NCBI GenBank assembly: GCA_028873815.1
Contig: JAPPNN010000035.1
Location: 1-64,000, forward strand
Reading direction: 5' to 3'
DNA: 64,000 nt
Origin: Gemmatimonadota bacterium
GTDB taxonomy: Bacteria > Gemmatimonadota > Gemmatimonadetes > Longimicrobiales > Gaopeijiaceae
This document shows, piece by piece, positions 35,586-43,931 of the stretch. A program made the translations under genes and the position numbers. The notes under the pieces were generated by a model. That model worked only from the letters and a program-made list of their open reading frames with translations. It did no database searches and was not told the origin of the DNA. The first letter of the stretch is position 1, and every line of letters begins with the position of its first letter.

Positions 35586-37102
35586 TGCGCGTACCGATCG
35601 TCCTCTCGCTGTTCACCCTGTCGGGGCTGGGATTGTCTGCGGTCCCGCCGGCCGCGGCCCAGTCGGTACGAGCGGGTGCGGCGCCGGGTGAAGCCCTGCC
35701 TGTGGCGCAGCATACGCTCGACAACGGTATGACGTTCCTCATCCTGCCGCGCCGCCAGTCTCCGACCGTGTCCCTTGTGGTTCACTATCCGGTCGGGTCG
35801 GTCAACGAGCATCTGGGCAACACCGGAATCGCACATGTCCTCGAACACATGCTCTTCAAGGGCAGTGAGGAGATCGGCACCCGGGACCGCGCCGGTGAAT
35901 CGCCGCTGATGGACGCGGCGGATGCGACCCGGGACTCCATGATCGCGAGGCTTGCCGGCCACGACCCCGACTCCGCCGAGGCCCGTCGCCTACGGAACCT
36001 GACGGCCGCGATCGAGTCCCAGGCCCACGCGCTCTCGATCCCGAACGAATTCGACCGGATCCTGACGGCCCACGGCGCGAGGGGGCTCAACGCGACTACT
36101 TCACACGAAGCGACACGGTATTTCGTCGAACTGCCGGCCAACCGTCTGGAGCTCTGGTTCGTCCTCGAGGCAGACCGCATGACGAACCCGGTCATGCGCG
36201 GCTTCTCCACGGAACTCGATGTCGTACGCGAGGAACGGCGCATGCGGCTGGAGACGAGCCCAGGCGGAATCCTGGAGACCTCGATGCTTGCGACGGCCTT
36301 TCAGGTCCACCCCTACGGCGTCCCGGTGATCGGTCACTCCGCGGATCTCGAATCCCTGACGCGGCGGCAGGTACTGGAGTACTTCCGCGCCTACTACGGC
36401 GCGCGCAACGCCGTCGCGGCCATCGTCGGCGACGTGGATCCCGGCCAGGTCGTCGAGTGGGCCGAGGAGTACTTCGGCGCTGTGCCACGCGGAGTTCCGG
36501 CCGCCCCGGTGACCGCCCGCGAACCGGAACAGGCGGGTGAACGCCGGATCACGGTCGAATTCGACGCGGAACCCCGCGTCATGATCGGGTGGCGGGGCGT
36601 GTCAGGACTTCACGAGGATGCCCCGGCCCTGTCGATGCTCGCATCGGTACTCACGGCCGGAAGGACCACGCGCCTGTACCAGCGTCTTATCGCCCGGGAC
36701 CAATCCGCGCTGCATGTGTCCGCCTATCAGGGACCCGGTTTCGCCCACCCCCGCCTCTTCATCGTGAGCGCGGTGCCGAGATCGCCGCACACGCCGGCCG
36801 AGCTGGAAGCGGCCATCTACGAGGAGATCGACGCGATCAAGCGGGAGCCGCCCGATGCCGCGGCACTGCTTCGCATCAGGAACCAGATCAGCGCGGGTGA
36901 GTTCCGCCGTCTCTCGTCGAATCTCGAGCTCGCCATGCAAATCGCCGACTCGCATGCCTCCTTCGGGAACTGGCGGGAGACGTTCCGTCTGTCGCGGCGC
37001 ATATCCGACGTCACCCCCGAGGACGTGCAGCGGGTCGCAGTACGGTATCTCACGCCGCGCAGCCGGACAGTTGCCACGATGGTGCGAAAGGAGTCCCCGT
37101 GA
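35582..37102 (+). CDS. Secreted M16 zinc peptidase (active member of a pair)
   Basis: This is a 506-residue M16 (pitrilysin/insulinase) family peptidase. A signal peptide (residues 1-27, ending PPAAAQS) sends it to the periplasm. The zinc motif is HVLEH near residue 91 with the downstream glutamate in TELDVVREERRMRLE. The second half has the RLYQRLIARDQSALHVSA motif near residue 360. The region between the HxxEH and the rest includes an acidic 60-residue insert (ATRDSMIARLAGHD). It is translationally coupled to a partner lacking the zinc motif, the arrangement of two-subunit M16B peptidases such as the MPP or AlbE/F type. Confidence 0.93.
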   Translation: MMRVPIVLSLFTLSGLGLSAVPPAAAQSVRAGAAPGEALPVAQHTLDNGMTFLILPRRQSPTVSLVVHYPVGSVNEHLGNTGIAHVLEHMLFKGSEEIGTRDRAGESPLMDAADATRDSMIARLAGHDPDSAEARRLRNLTAAIESQAHALSIPNEFDRILTAHGARGLNATTSHEATRYFVELPANRLELWFVLEADRMTNPVMRGFSTELDVVREERRMRLETSPGGILETSMLATAFQVHPYGVPVIGHSADLESLTRRQVLEYFRAYYGARNAVAAIVGDVDPGQVVEWAEEYFGAVPRGVPAAPVTAREPEQAGERRITVEFDAEPRVMIGWRGVSGLHEDAPALSMLASVLTAGRTTRLYQRLIARDQSALHVSAYQGPGFAHPRLFIVSAVPRSPHTPAELEAAIYEEIDAIKREPPDAAALLRIRNQISAGEFRRLSSNLELAMQIADSHASFGNWRETFRLSRRISDVTPEDVQRVAVRYLTPRSRTVATMVRKESP

Positions 37103-38622
37103 ACATGCGCATCCAGGACGCTTCGATGCGCGCCGTGGCAGTGGCGGTCGTGACTTCGGCCGCCATGGCGCTCTCGGCCGGCGAGACCCGCGCAGCTCCC
37201 CCGCAGCAGTCCGTCCGCGAGCGGATCGCCACCCTGGACTTCCCCGAGCTGCGGTTCAGTCCCGTAAAGCCGCGCAAGGAGACCGTCCGGGGCGTCCCGG
37301 TGTACTTCGCCGAGGACCGCGAACTCCCGCTGGTGACCATCTATGCCACCTTCCGGGGCGGAGTCCGGCGATTTGCACGGGAGCACTTCGCCGCTGCGAC
37401 CGCCGTGCCCGCGCTGATGCGCACGGGAGGCACCCGGGAACTGCCCCCCGATTCCGTCGATGCGCGGATCGAGCTTCTGGCGCTGGCGACCAGCTTCGGA
37501 CAGGGGGGCGGCGGCTCTTCGTCGTGGATCAACACGCTCACCGAGCAGCTCGACGAAGCCGTGTCGCTATGGGCCGACATGCTGCGCTGGCCCCGTTTCG
37601 ACTCAACCCAGGTCGAAGTCTGGCGCGGAGCGGAACTCGAGCGCGTGCGCCGGCGGCGCGACGACCCGGCTTCGCTGGCCTTCAGCCGCTTCAACCGCAT
37701 CATGTATGGAGACCACCCGGTGGGCTGGGAGATGAGTCCCTCGGACCTCGAACCCGACGACCTCGGCGAGGAGAAGCTGCGGTACGTCCACGAGGCGGTC
37801 ATCTGCCCCGGCAACATGGTGCTCGGCGTGGCCGGAGACATCACCTGGAGTCGCGCCTCGCGGATGCTGGAGCGGATCCTGGCCGAATGGCCGCCATGCT
37901 CGGGGAACCTCCTGGAAGACCCGCAGCCCGATATCCGGACCGAGCCGGGCGTCTTTGTGATCCAGAAGGAGATCGAACAGAGCGTCGTCGTGCTGGCGCA
38001 TTCGTCTTCCTTGCGCCAGGGTGACACCGGCGAGTACTTCGCATCGCGAATCGCGAATTCCATTCTGGGGGCCTCCGGGCTCTCCAGCCGGCTCGCCACG
38101 GAGCTTCGCACCCGGCAGGGACTCTCCTACGGCGCGTCGTCGATCTGGACCGCCTCGCGTAGAGACGACGGTCTCGTGGGAGCGCTGACGCGAACCAGGC
38201 CCCAGCGCACGCTCGCGGCGGCTGGCCTGCTCCTGGCGGCTCTCGACTCCGTGCGAACCACGGCGCCGGACGCCGACGAAGTGGACCACGCCGTCGGCGA
38301 GATCGTCAACGGGTTCGTATTCAACTTCCGCACGCCTCTTCAGGTCGTGGCGCGCGGCATGACCTACGAGAGTCTGGGGCTTCCCGATGACTGGCTCGAG
38401 CGCTTCCTCGACGGGATACGCGACGTGACGACCGACGACGTGCTGGAGGTCTTCCGGGCGGAGATGGATCCGGCCCGCATGACTATCCTGCTTGTCGGAG
38501 ACACGACCCGCTTCGACGGCTCCCCCTCGGAACTGGGGACGGTTACGGTGCTCTCCGAGGACCTGCAGGACTCCCGTGGCCGGCCTTCGACGCCACGTGA
38601 ATGGCCGCGATCCCCCCGCTGA
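37099..38622 (+). CDS. Secreted M16 homologue without the zinc motif (inactive partner)
   Basis: This 507-residue protein has a signal peptide (SAAMALSAGETRAA) and the M16 fold (FRGGVRRFAREHFAAATAVPALMRTGGT near residue 90). At the position of HxxEH there is no such motif, so it should not cleave peptides alone. A GGGGSSSW stretch near residue 135 and RLATELRTRQGLSYGASS near residue 345 match the substrate-binding half of M16B partners. The GTG start overlaps the active subunit's stop (GTGA); an ATG two codons later is possible. The last 80 bases overlap the convergent ubiE. Confidence 0.9.
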   Translation: MNMRIQDASMRAVAVAVVTSAAMALSAGETRAAPPQQSVRERIATLDFPELRFSPVKPRKETVRGVPVYFAEDRELPLVTIYATFRGGVRRFAREHFAAATAVPALMRTGGTRELPPDSVDARIELLALATSFGQGGGGSSSWINTLTEQLDEAVSLWADMLRWPRFDSTQVEVWRGAELERVRRRRDDPASLAFSRFNRIMYGDHPVGWEMSPSDLEPDDLGEEKLRYVHEAVICPGNMVLGVAGDITWSRASRMLERILAEWPPCSGNLLEDPQPDIRTEPGVFVIQKEIEQSVVVLAHSSSLRQGDTGEYFASRIANSILGASGLSSRLATELRTRQGLSYGASSIWTASRRDDGLVGALTRTRPQRTLAAAGLLLAALDSVRTTAPDADEVDHAVGEIVNGFVFNFRTPLQVVARGMTYESLGLPDDWLERFLDGIRDVTTDDVLEVFRAEMDPARMTILLVGDTTRFDGSPSELGTVTVLSEDLQDSRGRPSTPREWPRSPR

Positions 38623-39385
38623 CCAGACTCCACTCGACCGACGCGAAACCTGCGCTCCGCAGGTGCCCGGCCAGCTCACCGGGACCCGGGAAATCCCGAA
38701 CGGACCTGGGTAGGTAGGTATACGCCCACGGATGGCCCGAAACCAGCCGTCCGACCAGGGGGAGGATGCGATTGAAGTAGAGCAGGTACGCCGCGCGCAG
38801 GACTCTTCCCGGGGGCACGGTGAACTCCAGCACCACGAGGCGACCACCGGGCTTGAGCACTCGATGAAGCTCGCGGAATCCGGCCGCCAGGTCGGACAGG
38901 TTGCGCACACCGAACCCCACGGTCGCTCCCGCGAACGTCGCCGCGGCAAACGGGAGCTTCTGCGTGTCGCCGCATATGGGCGCCACAGCGGCGTCGTGGA
39001 TCTTGGGCAGCCCCCGCGCCAGCATGGGAAGCGCGAAATCGGTCCCCACCACACGGCCCGCAAACCCCTGCCGCGCCGCCAGTTCCATTGCGAGATCGAA
39101 AGTGCCGGCGCACGCGTCCAGGTACGTCCCGCGCGGTGCGACCTCCCACCCGAGGGCCCGTACGGCGCGCCGGCGCCACCTCCGGTCGATGTTCAGGCTC
39201 AGGACGTGATTCAGGAGATCGTAGCGCGGTGCGATCTCGCTGAAGAGCGTTCGAACCTGTACCGCGCGCTCATCGCCGGCTGCCGGGTCCGCATGCCGCG
39301 AAGCGGCCAAGGCTTCACCTCCCTGATGCGTGGAAACGTGGACAAAGGGGGTTCGAAACGCAGAATCCGAATCCACCCGTCCCAT
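38543..39385 (-). CDS. ubiE: UbiE/MenG quinone methyltransferase
   Basis: This family performs the C-methylation of demethylmenaquinone (or the ubiquinone precursor) using SAM. The 280-residue protein has a 40-residue N-terminal extension, then TLFSEIAPRYDLLNHVLSLNIDRRWRR near residue 46, the SAM motif LDACAGTFDLAME near residue 90 (a variant of DVACGTGD), VGFGVRNLSDLAAGFRELHRVLKPGG near residue 155 and a C-terminal SGGIAAIHVASK. The last 15 residues past that motif overlap the end of the M16 gene on the other strand. Menaquinone would be the expected quinone, but no other men or ubi gene is in the window. Confidence 0.92.
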   Translation of the reverse strand: MGRVDSDSAFRTPFVHVSTHQGGEALAASRHADPAAGDERAVQVRTLFSEIAPRYDLLNHVLSLNIDRRWRRRAVRALGWEVAPRGTYLDACAGTFDLAMELAARQGFAGRVVGTDFALPMLARGLPKIHDAAVAPICGDTQKLPFAAATFAGATVGFGVRNLSDLAAGFRELHRVLKPGGRLVVLEFTVPPGRVLRAAYLLYFNRILPLVGRLVSGHPWAYTYLPRSVRDFPGPGELAGHLRSAGFASVEWSLVSGGIAAIHVASKAGHGSPAGPRRAP

Positions 39386-39396
39386 GCCAACTGACG

Positions 39397-39420
39397 GGAA
39401 TTCGCCCCTGAAACGTAGTC
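39397..39420 (+). promoter_or_regulatory. Candidate ECF-type promoter of the sigma factor operon
   Basis: GGAATT (39397-39402) and GTC (39418-39420) are 15 bases apart in the short divergent region before the sigma factor gene. E. coli-type ECF promoters have GGAACTT and GTC(T/A)A with 15-16 bases between. The match is good for the group and would make the operon autoregulated. The -10 side (GTAGTCCG) fits less well. Confidence 0.45.
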
Positions 39421-39466
39421 CGTTCTCAAGTCCACCGGGAATCGTCGCGGCGGTCCCCGAGAACCT

Positions 39467-40105
39467 GTGCTTCCTTCAAGGAACGGCCCACGGCCCGACC
39501 CACAGTCCTTGCAAGATCCCGCACCCGATGACAGGACCCTGGCCGCCCAGGCCGCGAATGGACGCCAGCGTGCGTTCCGGGAACTGCTGAAGCGCTACGA
39601 GCGACCGGTCTTCTCGCTCGTCTACCGGATGGTCCGTGACCGGAGCCTTGCCGAGGACCTGGCTCAGGAGGCCTTCATCCGGGCCTTCAACGCGATCGGG
39701 AGTTACAACCCCAAGTACAAGTTCTCCAGCTGGGTCTTCAAGATCGCCAACAACGTTACCATCGACCACCTGCGCAAGAAGCGCCTCGACACCATCTCGC
39801 TGCAGGGGTCCCCCCACGCCCTGACGGAGGAGGCGCAGGCGCAGACCACACCGATCGTGGAGTCGCCGGACGAACGCCCGGATGCCTACGTGGAGAACAT
39901 GGAGCTCGGAGGCCAGATTGAAGCCGCGATCGGCAAGCTGCGGCCCGAGTACCGCACGGTAACACTGCTGCGCCACGTGGAAGGCTATTCCTACAAGGAA
40001 ATCGCCAACATCATGGGGTTGCCTCTGGGAACGGTGAAGACATACATCCACAGAGCCCGTCTTGAGTTGAAGGAGTCGCTGGCCCACGTGGTCGATCCGG
40101 GTTAG
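39467..40105 (+). CDS. rpoE: ECF sigma factor (RpoE-like)
   Basis: This 212-residue ECF sigma factor has region 2 (ERPVFSLVYRMVRDRSLAEDLAQEAFIRAFNAI, beginning near residue 42), the -10 recognition stretch WVFKIANNVTIDHLRKKR near residue 85, a linker with an acidic YVENME, and region 4 with a helix-turn-helix (YSYKEIANIMGLPLGTVKTYIHRAR) near residue 175. The start is a GTG without a clear Shine-Dalgarno. It is followed after 27 bases by a likely anti-sigma gene and three membrane or secreted protein genes, an envelope-stress arrangement. No signal for regulated proteolysis is visible here. Confidence 0.92.
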   Translation: MLPSRNGPRPDPQSLQDPAPDDRTLAAQAANGRQRAFRELLKRYERPVFSLVYRMVRDRSLAEDLAQEAFIRAFNAIGSYNPKYKFSSWVFKIANNVTIDHLRKKRLDTISLQGSPHALTEEAQAQTTPIVESPDERPDAYVENMELGGQIEAAIGKLRPEYRTVTLLRHVEGYSYKEIANIMGLPLGTVKTYIHRARLELKESLAHVVDPG

Positions 40106-40132
40106 CCGGAACTGCGAAGGGTCGCGCACGCA

Positions 40133-41095
40133 GTGAAACCAGCGGAATTCGGCTACCGTAGTGCAGGCAAATCCCTGAGGATGTGCAAAGTGACCAAGAC
40201 CGATCGCAGAGTGAGGGCCCTGGACCCGGAGACGAGAAGGATATTCTCGTACCTGGACGGCGAATTGCGCCCCCGCGACGTCCTCGAGTTCGAACGGGAG
40301 ATCGCGGTCAACCGAGGGCTCGAGACCGAAGTCCGCGCCTTTCGCTCCGTCCTTGCGGCCCTTGATCAACTTGCGCTGTTCGCGCCCTCCCCGGACTTCC
40401 GGGTACGCGTGCTCGTGGCGCTGTACGCGGGAAGATCCTGGCGCGCCCGGGTACGGGCGTGGATCGGTGGAGGTTCCTTCGCCATCGTGCCGAATGCGCT
40501 CGCCACCCTCCTGGACGAGGGTCTGCCGAGGCGCCAGGCCAGGGCCCTGTCCGCATTCGTGGTGAGTGATCCCGAGGCGGCCGGCGCCCTTGCCGAGTGG
40601 AAGCAGCTGCACGACAAGCTGGACCGCTTGCCCGCCTATGCGCCGACTGCCGGATTCCGCGATCGCGTCATGGCCCGGGTAGACACGGCGCCCGCTGCAT
40701 CCGCCCGGCGCAGCGGGCTTACACAGCGAATTGGGCGGGCCTGGGCTCGCCCGGCGGACCGTCTGGCGGCCGCGTCCGGTATCGCCTTCGGGCCAACCGC
40801 CGCCGTGCTGACGACCGCGTACATGCTTTTTTCCAACAACCCCCTCGTCACGGCGTCGAACGTCGCGAGCTTCCTTTGGACCAGGACCGCCGACGCTCTT
40901 TCGGGCCTCGTCAACGGCGGTTTCGGGAGTGCGGCGGGCAGCGTGTTTGGATTCCTCGACGGCGTGGCGCCACAGGGACCGGCCCTGGCCGTCAGTGTGT
41001 TTGTCTTCGCCTGTCTCACACTGGTTTCGGTGTGGGTTCTCTACAGGAACATCGTCAAGGTTCCGGTTTCGGAGCGTCGTTATGTACCGATTTGA
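40133..41095 (+). CDS. Probable membrane anti-sigma factor
   Basis: The 320-residue protein begins with a short anti-sigma-like helical region (SYLDGELRPRDVLEFEREI near residue 40) that lacks the His-Cys-Cys zinc triad of ZAS anti-sigma factors. It continues with DPEAAGALAEWKQLHDKLDRLP and ends with two membrane segments (GIAFGPTAAVLTTAYMLF and LAVSVFVFACLTLVSVWVLY). The assignment as the sigma factor's inhibitor is from order and shape only. The GTG start at 40133 is uncertain: an ATG (MCKVTK) at 40181 and a GTG at 40190 with GAGG nine bases upstream are alternatives. It overlaps the next gene by 14 bases. Confidence 0.65.
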   Translation: MKPAEFGYRSAGKSLRMCKVTKTDRRVRALDPETRRIFSYLDGELRPRDVLEFEREIAVNRGLETEVRAFRSVLAALDQLALFAPSPDFRVRVLVALYAGRSWRARVRAWIGGGSFAIVPNALATLLDEGLPRRQARALSAFVVSDPEAAGALAEWKQLHDKLDRLPAYAPTAGFRDRVMARVDTAPAASARRSGLTQRIGRAWARPADRLAAASGIAFGPTAAVLTTAYMLFSNNPLVTASNVASFLWTRTADALSGLVNGGFGSAAGSVFGFLDGVAPQGPALAVSVFVFACLTLVSVWVLYRNIVKVPVSERRYVPI

Positions 41096-42647
41096 CCGAA
41101 TGAACTGGCTGCTCGCCGCGGTCGCCGGTGGCGGAGGCATGCTCGCCGCCGCGGATGCCACGGCTCAGGAGCGGCAGGTTGTCTCCAATCAGCTGGGAGT
41201 CTCGAGTTCGGAAGCATCGCTGGAGCTCGAGTTCTCCGACGGCGCGACGTTCTCGATTTCCTTCGAGAACGGTCGCGTCACGGCCGACGGAGAGGTCCTC
41301 GGCACCTACCAGTCCGGTGGCGCGGCCGAGCAGGAGTGGCGCAGCCTGCTCTCGGACGTCCTCTCCCTGTCGAACGGCCCCCTCGCCGAAGCGCTCGAGC
41401 AGTGGGAGCCGGGCCCCGATCTCACCGGAGGCGAGGCGGACCTCCTGCGCGCGGTCGACGGAGCCCTGGAGGGAGCGGTGGCGGGCGTCGGAGGCGGTGT
41501 AAGCCGTTCCGTGGCCGGGCAGAGAATGGGGGATCTCCTGGAGGCCGTGGCGCACAGCGAAAACGTCGAGGCGCTGGGGACCGCCCTGGAGGATGTCGAT
41601 CTCGAGTCGCTGGGGATCTGGCTGCATCAGGACTACACGGTGCGCGAAGGAGCTTCGCACTCGGGATCCGTGCTGGTCGTCGGAGGACATCTGGATGTTC
41701 GCGGCACCGTGGACGGCGACGTGATCGTGCTCGACGGCACCATCACGCTGCGGGAGGACGGAGAGGTCGATGGCGACGTCCATCTGATTCAGTCGGACCT
41801 GGTACGGCGTGGCGGTGAGGTCGACGGCGACGTGGTGGATGTGACGCGGCAGCTGCGGCGGGCGGAGAATCAGTTCCGCGAAGAGATCATGGCCGAGGTC
41901 ACCCGTGAGCTGGGACGCACCCGGAATGCCGGACGAGGGAGCGGGTTCGCGAGGGTCAGCCGCGCCGTGGGCGATATCTTCGAGACCGGGATCACCTTCG
42001 TCATTCTGGGTCTGTTGACGCTGCTGCTCACGCGGTTCTCGGCGGATCGCGTGGATGTGGTCACCCGGGCGGTCGGACACCAGCCGGCGCGCAGTGCCGT
42101 GGTCGGGTTTGCAGGCGGATTCCTGATCCTCCCGGTCTATGTCCTCGGGATGGTGGTGCTGGCCATCTCCGTGGTGGGGCTGCCGGTGCTGCTGGCCTGG
42201 GTGCCGCTTTTCCCGCTGGCGGTGGTCGTCGCGGGATTCATGGGATACGTGGGGGTCGGCCAGCAGCTTGGGAGGTGGGTGCTCGAGCATGACATCCCGT
42301 GGCTCGACTGGGTCGATGGCAATCGCCCCACACACCTCCGCCTCCTCGGGCTCGCCACGCTGCTCGTCCCCTTCGTCGTCGGTAACGCGCTGCAGGTGTT
42401 GCCGCTGGTGGGCTGGACCGGCTCGCTCGTCATCGGAATGGGGAGCATCGCGAGTGTCGCCGCAACGCTGACGGGCCTGGGCGCGGTCATCGTGACGCGC
42501 GGCGGCCGCCGTCCCGTCGACTACGGATTCGAGGAACACGCTTACGAACCGGCCGACTGGCACGAGGCCGAGGACGACGGTGTTTCCGACGAAGCCGACG
42601 ATGGCGTGGACCGCGGGACGGCCGCGGCCGGGGACGACGAGTCATGA
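41082..42647 (+). CDS. Secreted bactofilin-like beta-helix domain fused to a polytopic membrane domain
   Basis: This 521-residue protein has a signal peptide (residues 1-29, ending DATAQE) and an unknown exported N-terminal domain. A short beta-helical, bactofilin-like segment follows near residues 200-250, with repeated VDGDV/HLDVRGT units (GTVDGDV, GEVDGDV, GEVDGDV). The C-terminal part has about six membrane segments beginning near residue 305 (FVILGLLTLLLTRF), and an acidic tail. Cytoplasmic bactofilins form filaments; here the domain appears outside the membrane. The start has GGAG seven bases upstream. Part of a sigma factor operon, so envelope stability is a reasonable inference. Confidence 0.8.
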   Translation: MYRFDRMNWLLAAVAGGGGMLAAADATAQERQVVSNQLGVSSSEASLELEFSDGATFSISFENGRVTADGEVLGTYQSGGAAEQEWRSLLSDVLSLSNGPLAEALEQWEPGPDLTGGEADLLRAVDGALEGAVAGVGGGVSRSVAGQRMGDLLEAVAHSENVEALGTALEDVDLESLGIWLHQDYTVREGASHSGSVLVVGGHLDVRGTVDGDVIVLDGTITLREDGEVDGDVHLIQSDLVRRGGEVDGDVVDVTRQLRRAENQFREEIMAEVTRELGRTRNAGRGSGFARVSRAVGDIFETGITFVILGLLTLLLTRFSADRVDVVTRAVGHQPARSAVVGFAGGFLILPVYVLGMVVLAISVVGLPVLLAWVPLFPLAVVVAGFMGYVGVGQQLGRWVLEHDIPWLDWVDGNRPTHLRLLGLATLLVPFVVGNALQVLPLVGWTGSLVIGMGSIASVAATLTGLGAVIVTRGGRRPVDYGFEEHAYEPADWHEAEDDGVSDEADDGVDRGTAAAGDDES

Positions 42648-43489
42648 ACCGGCCCATACTGGCCCTGGCCGCGGCGGTGGCGCTCGCCGCGCCCCTTTCG
42701 CTCGCAGCCCAGAGCTGGAAGACCTTCACTTCCTCCAGGCTTGTGACGAACGAGGACCGTCTCAGTGTATCGGTCGGCTACGGAGCCGGCGTGCTCAAGC
42801 TGAGCAGGGGCGATGAGGGCTCTCTGTACAGAGCGCTGTTCCGCTTCGACGAAGAATCGGCGGACCCGGTGGCCGAGTACGGGAACCAGCACCTCGAGGT
42901 CGGAATCTCCATTCACGACCACCGCGGACGGAGCTTTCGCGGCAGGTCCGAAGGCCCCTCCCTGGATCTGCAACTCGGACCGGACGTTCCAGCGGCCATT
43001 GAACTGGATTTCGGTGCGGGACGCGCGGATGTGGACCTCACCGGCATACCCGTATCGCGGCTGGAGCTGCATACGGGCGCCTCGGAATCGGTCCTGAGAA
43101 TACGGGAACTGAATCCGGAACCGATGGAGGAGGCCATTATCGCCGTGGGGGCGGCCGATCTGCGCGTAAGCGGACTCGGGAACTTCCACACGAGCGAGAT
43201 CGAGGTGAACGCCGGCCTGGGTTCGGTGGTGCTGGAACTGGATGGACGCTGGGTGGAGAACGCGATGCTATCGGTCGAGATGGGGTTGGGCGCGCTGGAG
43301 ATCCGCGTACCTGAATCGCTGGGCATTCGTGTTCACCGCCAGAGCCGCTTCCTTTCCACGTTCGATGCGGAGCGGCTCGTCAGAAATGGAGACGTGTACC
43401 AGTCGGTGAATTGGGATGCCGCCGATCGCAGGGTGGAAATCGACATCTCCGCCGCGCTCGGCAGTGTGGACATCGTGTGGATCGACTGA
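42644..43489 (+). CDS. Secreted LiaF/toastrack-like beta-sheet protein
   Basis: This 281-residue protein has a signal peptide (residues 1-22, LAAPLSLAAQS) and a long beta-rich body. Repeated strand units such as GAGRADVDLTG, GAADLRVSGLGN, GLGSVVLELDG and GLGALEIRVPES resemble the toastrack fold of LiaF and DUF4097 proteins, which sense or line the envelope. No catalytic motif is visible. Its ATG overlaps the preceding stop as ATGA. Its exact role is unknown, but co-translation with the sigma factor operon suggests an envelope-stress output. Confidence 0.78.
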   Translation: MNRPILALAAAVALAAPLSLAAQSWKTFTSSRLVTNEDRLSVSVGYGAGVLKLSRGDEGSLYRALFRFDEESADPVAEYGNQHLEVGISIHDHRGRSFRGRSEGPSLDLQLGPDVPAAIELDFGAGRADVDLTGIPVSRLELHTGASESVLRIRELNPEPMEEAIIAVGAADLRVSGLGNFHTSEIEVNAGLGSVVLELDGRWVENAMLSVEMGLGALEIRVPESLGIRVHRQSRFLSTFDAERLVRNGDVYQSVNWDAADRRVEIDISAALGSVDIVWID

Positions 43490-43500
43490 CCTGCGTCCCA

Positions 43501-43516
43501 GGTGGTGAAGACCACC
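43501..43516 (+). terminator. Hairpin after the LiaF-like gene, possible attenuator
   Basis: GGTGGT and ACCACC pair around a GAAG tetraloop 11 bases after the stop codon. No U-run follows directly, so termination may be partial. The AT-rich patch just beyond (TAAGTATTACTTTTAG) may hold a separate promoter for the small membrane gene, but I cannot match a clear -35. Confidence 0.35.
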
Positions 43517-43619
43517 GCGAAACGAATAAGTATTACTTTTAGGTTGGTGACTTTTCCGTCCCGTGGGAGCGGGCCGTCCGTTCGGCCGCCCCGAGAGGAC
43601 CGGTTACGCAGGGGAAGGC

Positions 43620-43859
43620 ATGATCGGAACGCTGTTGACATTCCTGGCCATGGGCATCGTCAGCATTGTGGTGGTGTGGATCGTTCTCTCGGTGATCGGC
43701 GCCCTTCTGGGTCTCACCGCCGGGATCGCCGGGTTCCTCCTCTGGAAGGTGGTCCCGGTCATGTTCGTGGGCTGGTTCGTGCTGAAGGTGCTCGCCAGGG
43801 TGCGGAGAGGTCCGGGGGCCCTCTCGGCGGCCGACCGCCAATGGCTGGAGGGCGAATAG
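43620..43859 (+). CDS. Small two-segment membrane protein of unknown function
   Basis: This 79-residue protein starts MIGTLLTFLAMGIVSIVVV, has two closely spaced membrane segments (residues 3-20 and 25-55) and a short basic and acidic cytoplasmic tail. The ATG is preceded by AGGGGAAGG, a good ribosome-binding site, so the gene is likely real; the track's longer ORF begins 19 codons earlier without one. I do not recognise a family. Position suggests the last member of the sigma factor run. Confidence 0.65.
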   Translation: MIGTLLTFLAMGIVSIVVVWIVLSVIGALLGLTAGIAGFLLWKVVPVMFVGWFVLKVLARVRRGPGALSAADRQWLEGE

Positions 43860-43902
43860 ACCCTCGCGTGCGTCTCGCCGGGACAGCCGAGGTGACGTTA
43901 TA

Positions 43903-43925
43903 GGGTCGCTCGTGGAACGCGACCC
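43903..43925. terminator. Hairpin between convergent genes, likely bidirectional terminator
   Basis: GGGTCGC and GCGACCC pair perfectly around a nine-base loop in the 72-base gap between the convergent small membrane gene and mrp. Its place is what a shared terminator would need. There is no T-run on either side, as is common in GC-rich genomes. Confidence 0.5.
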
Positions 43926-43931
43926 CGGCGG

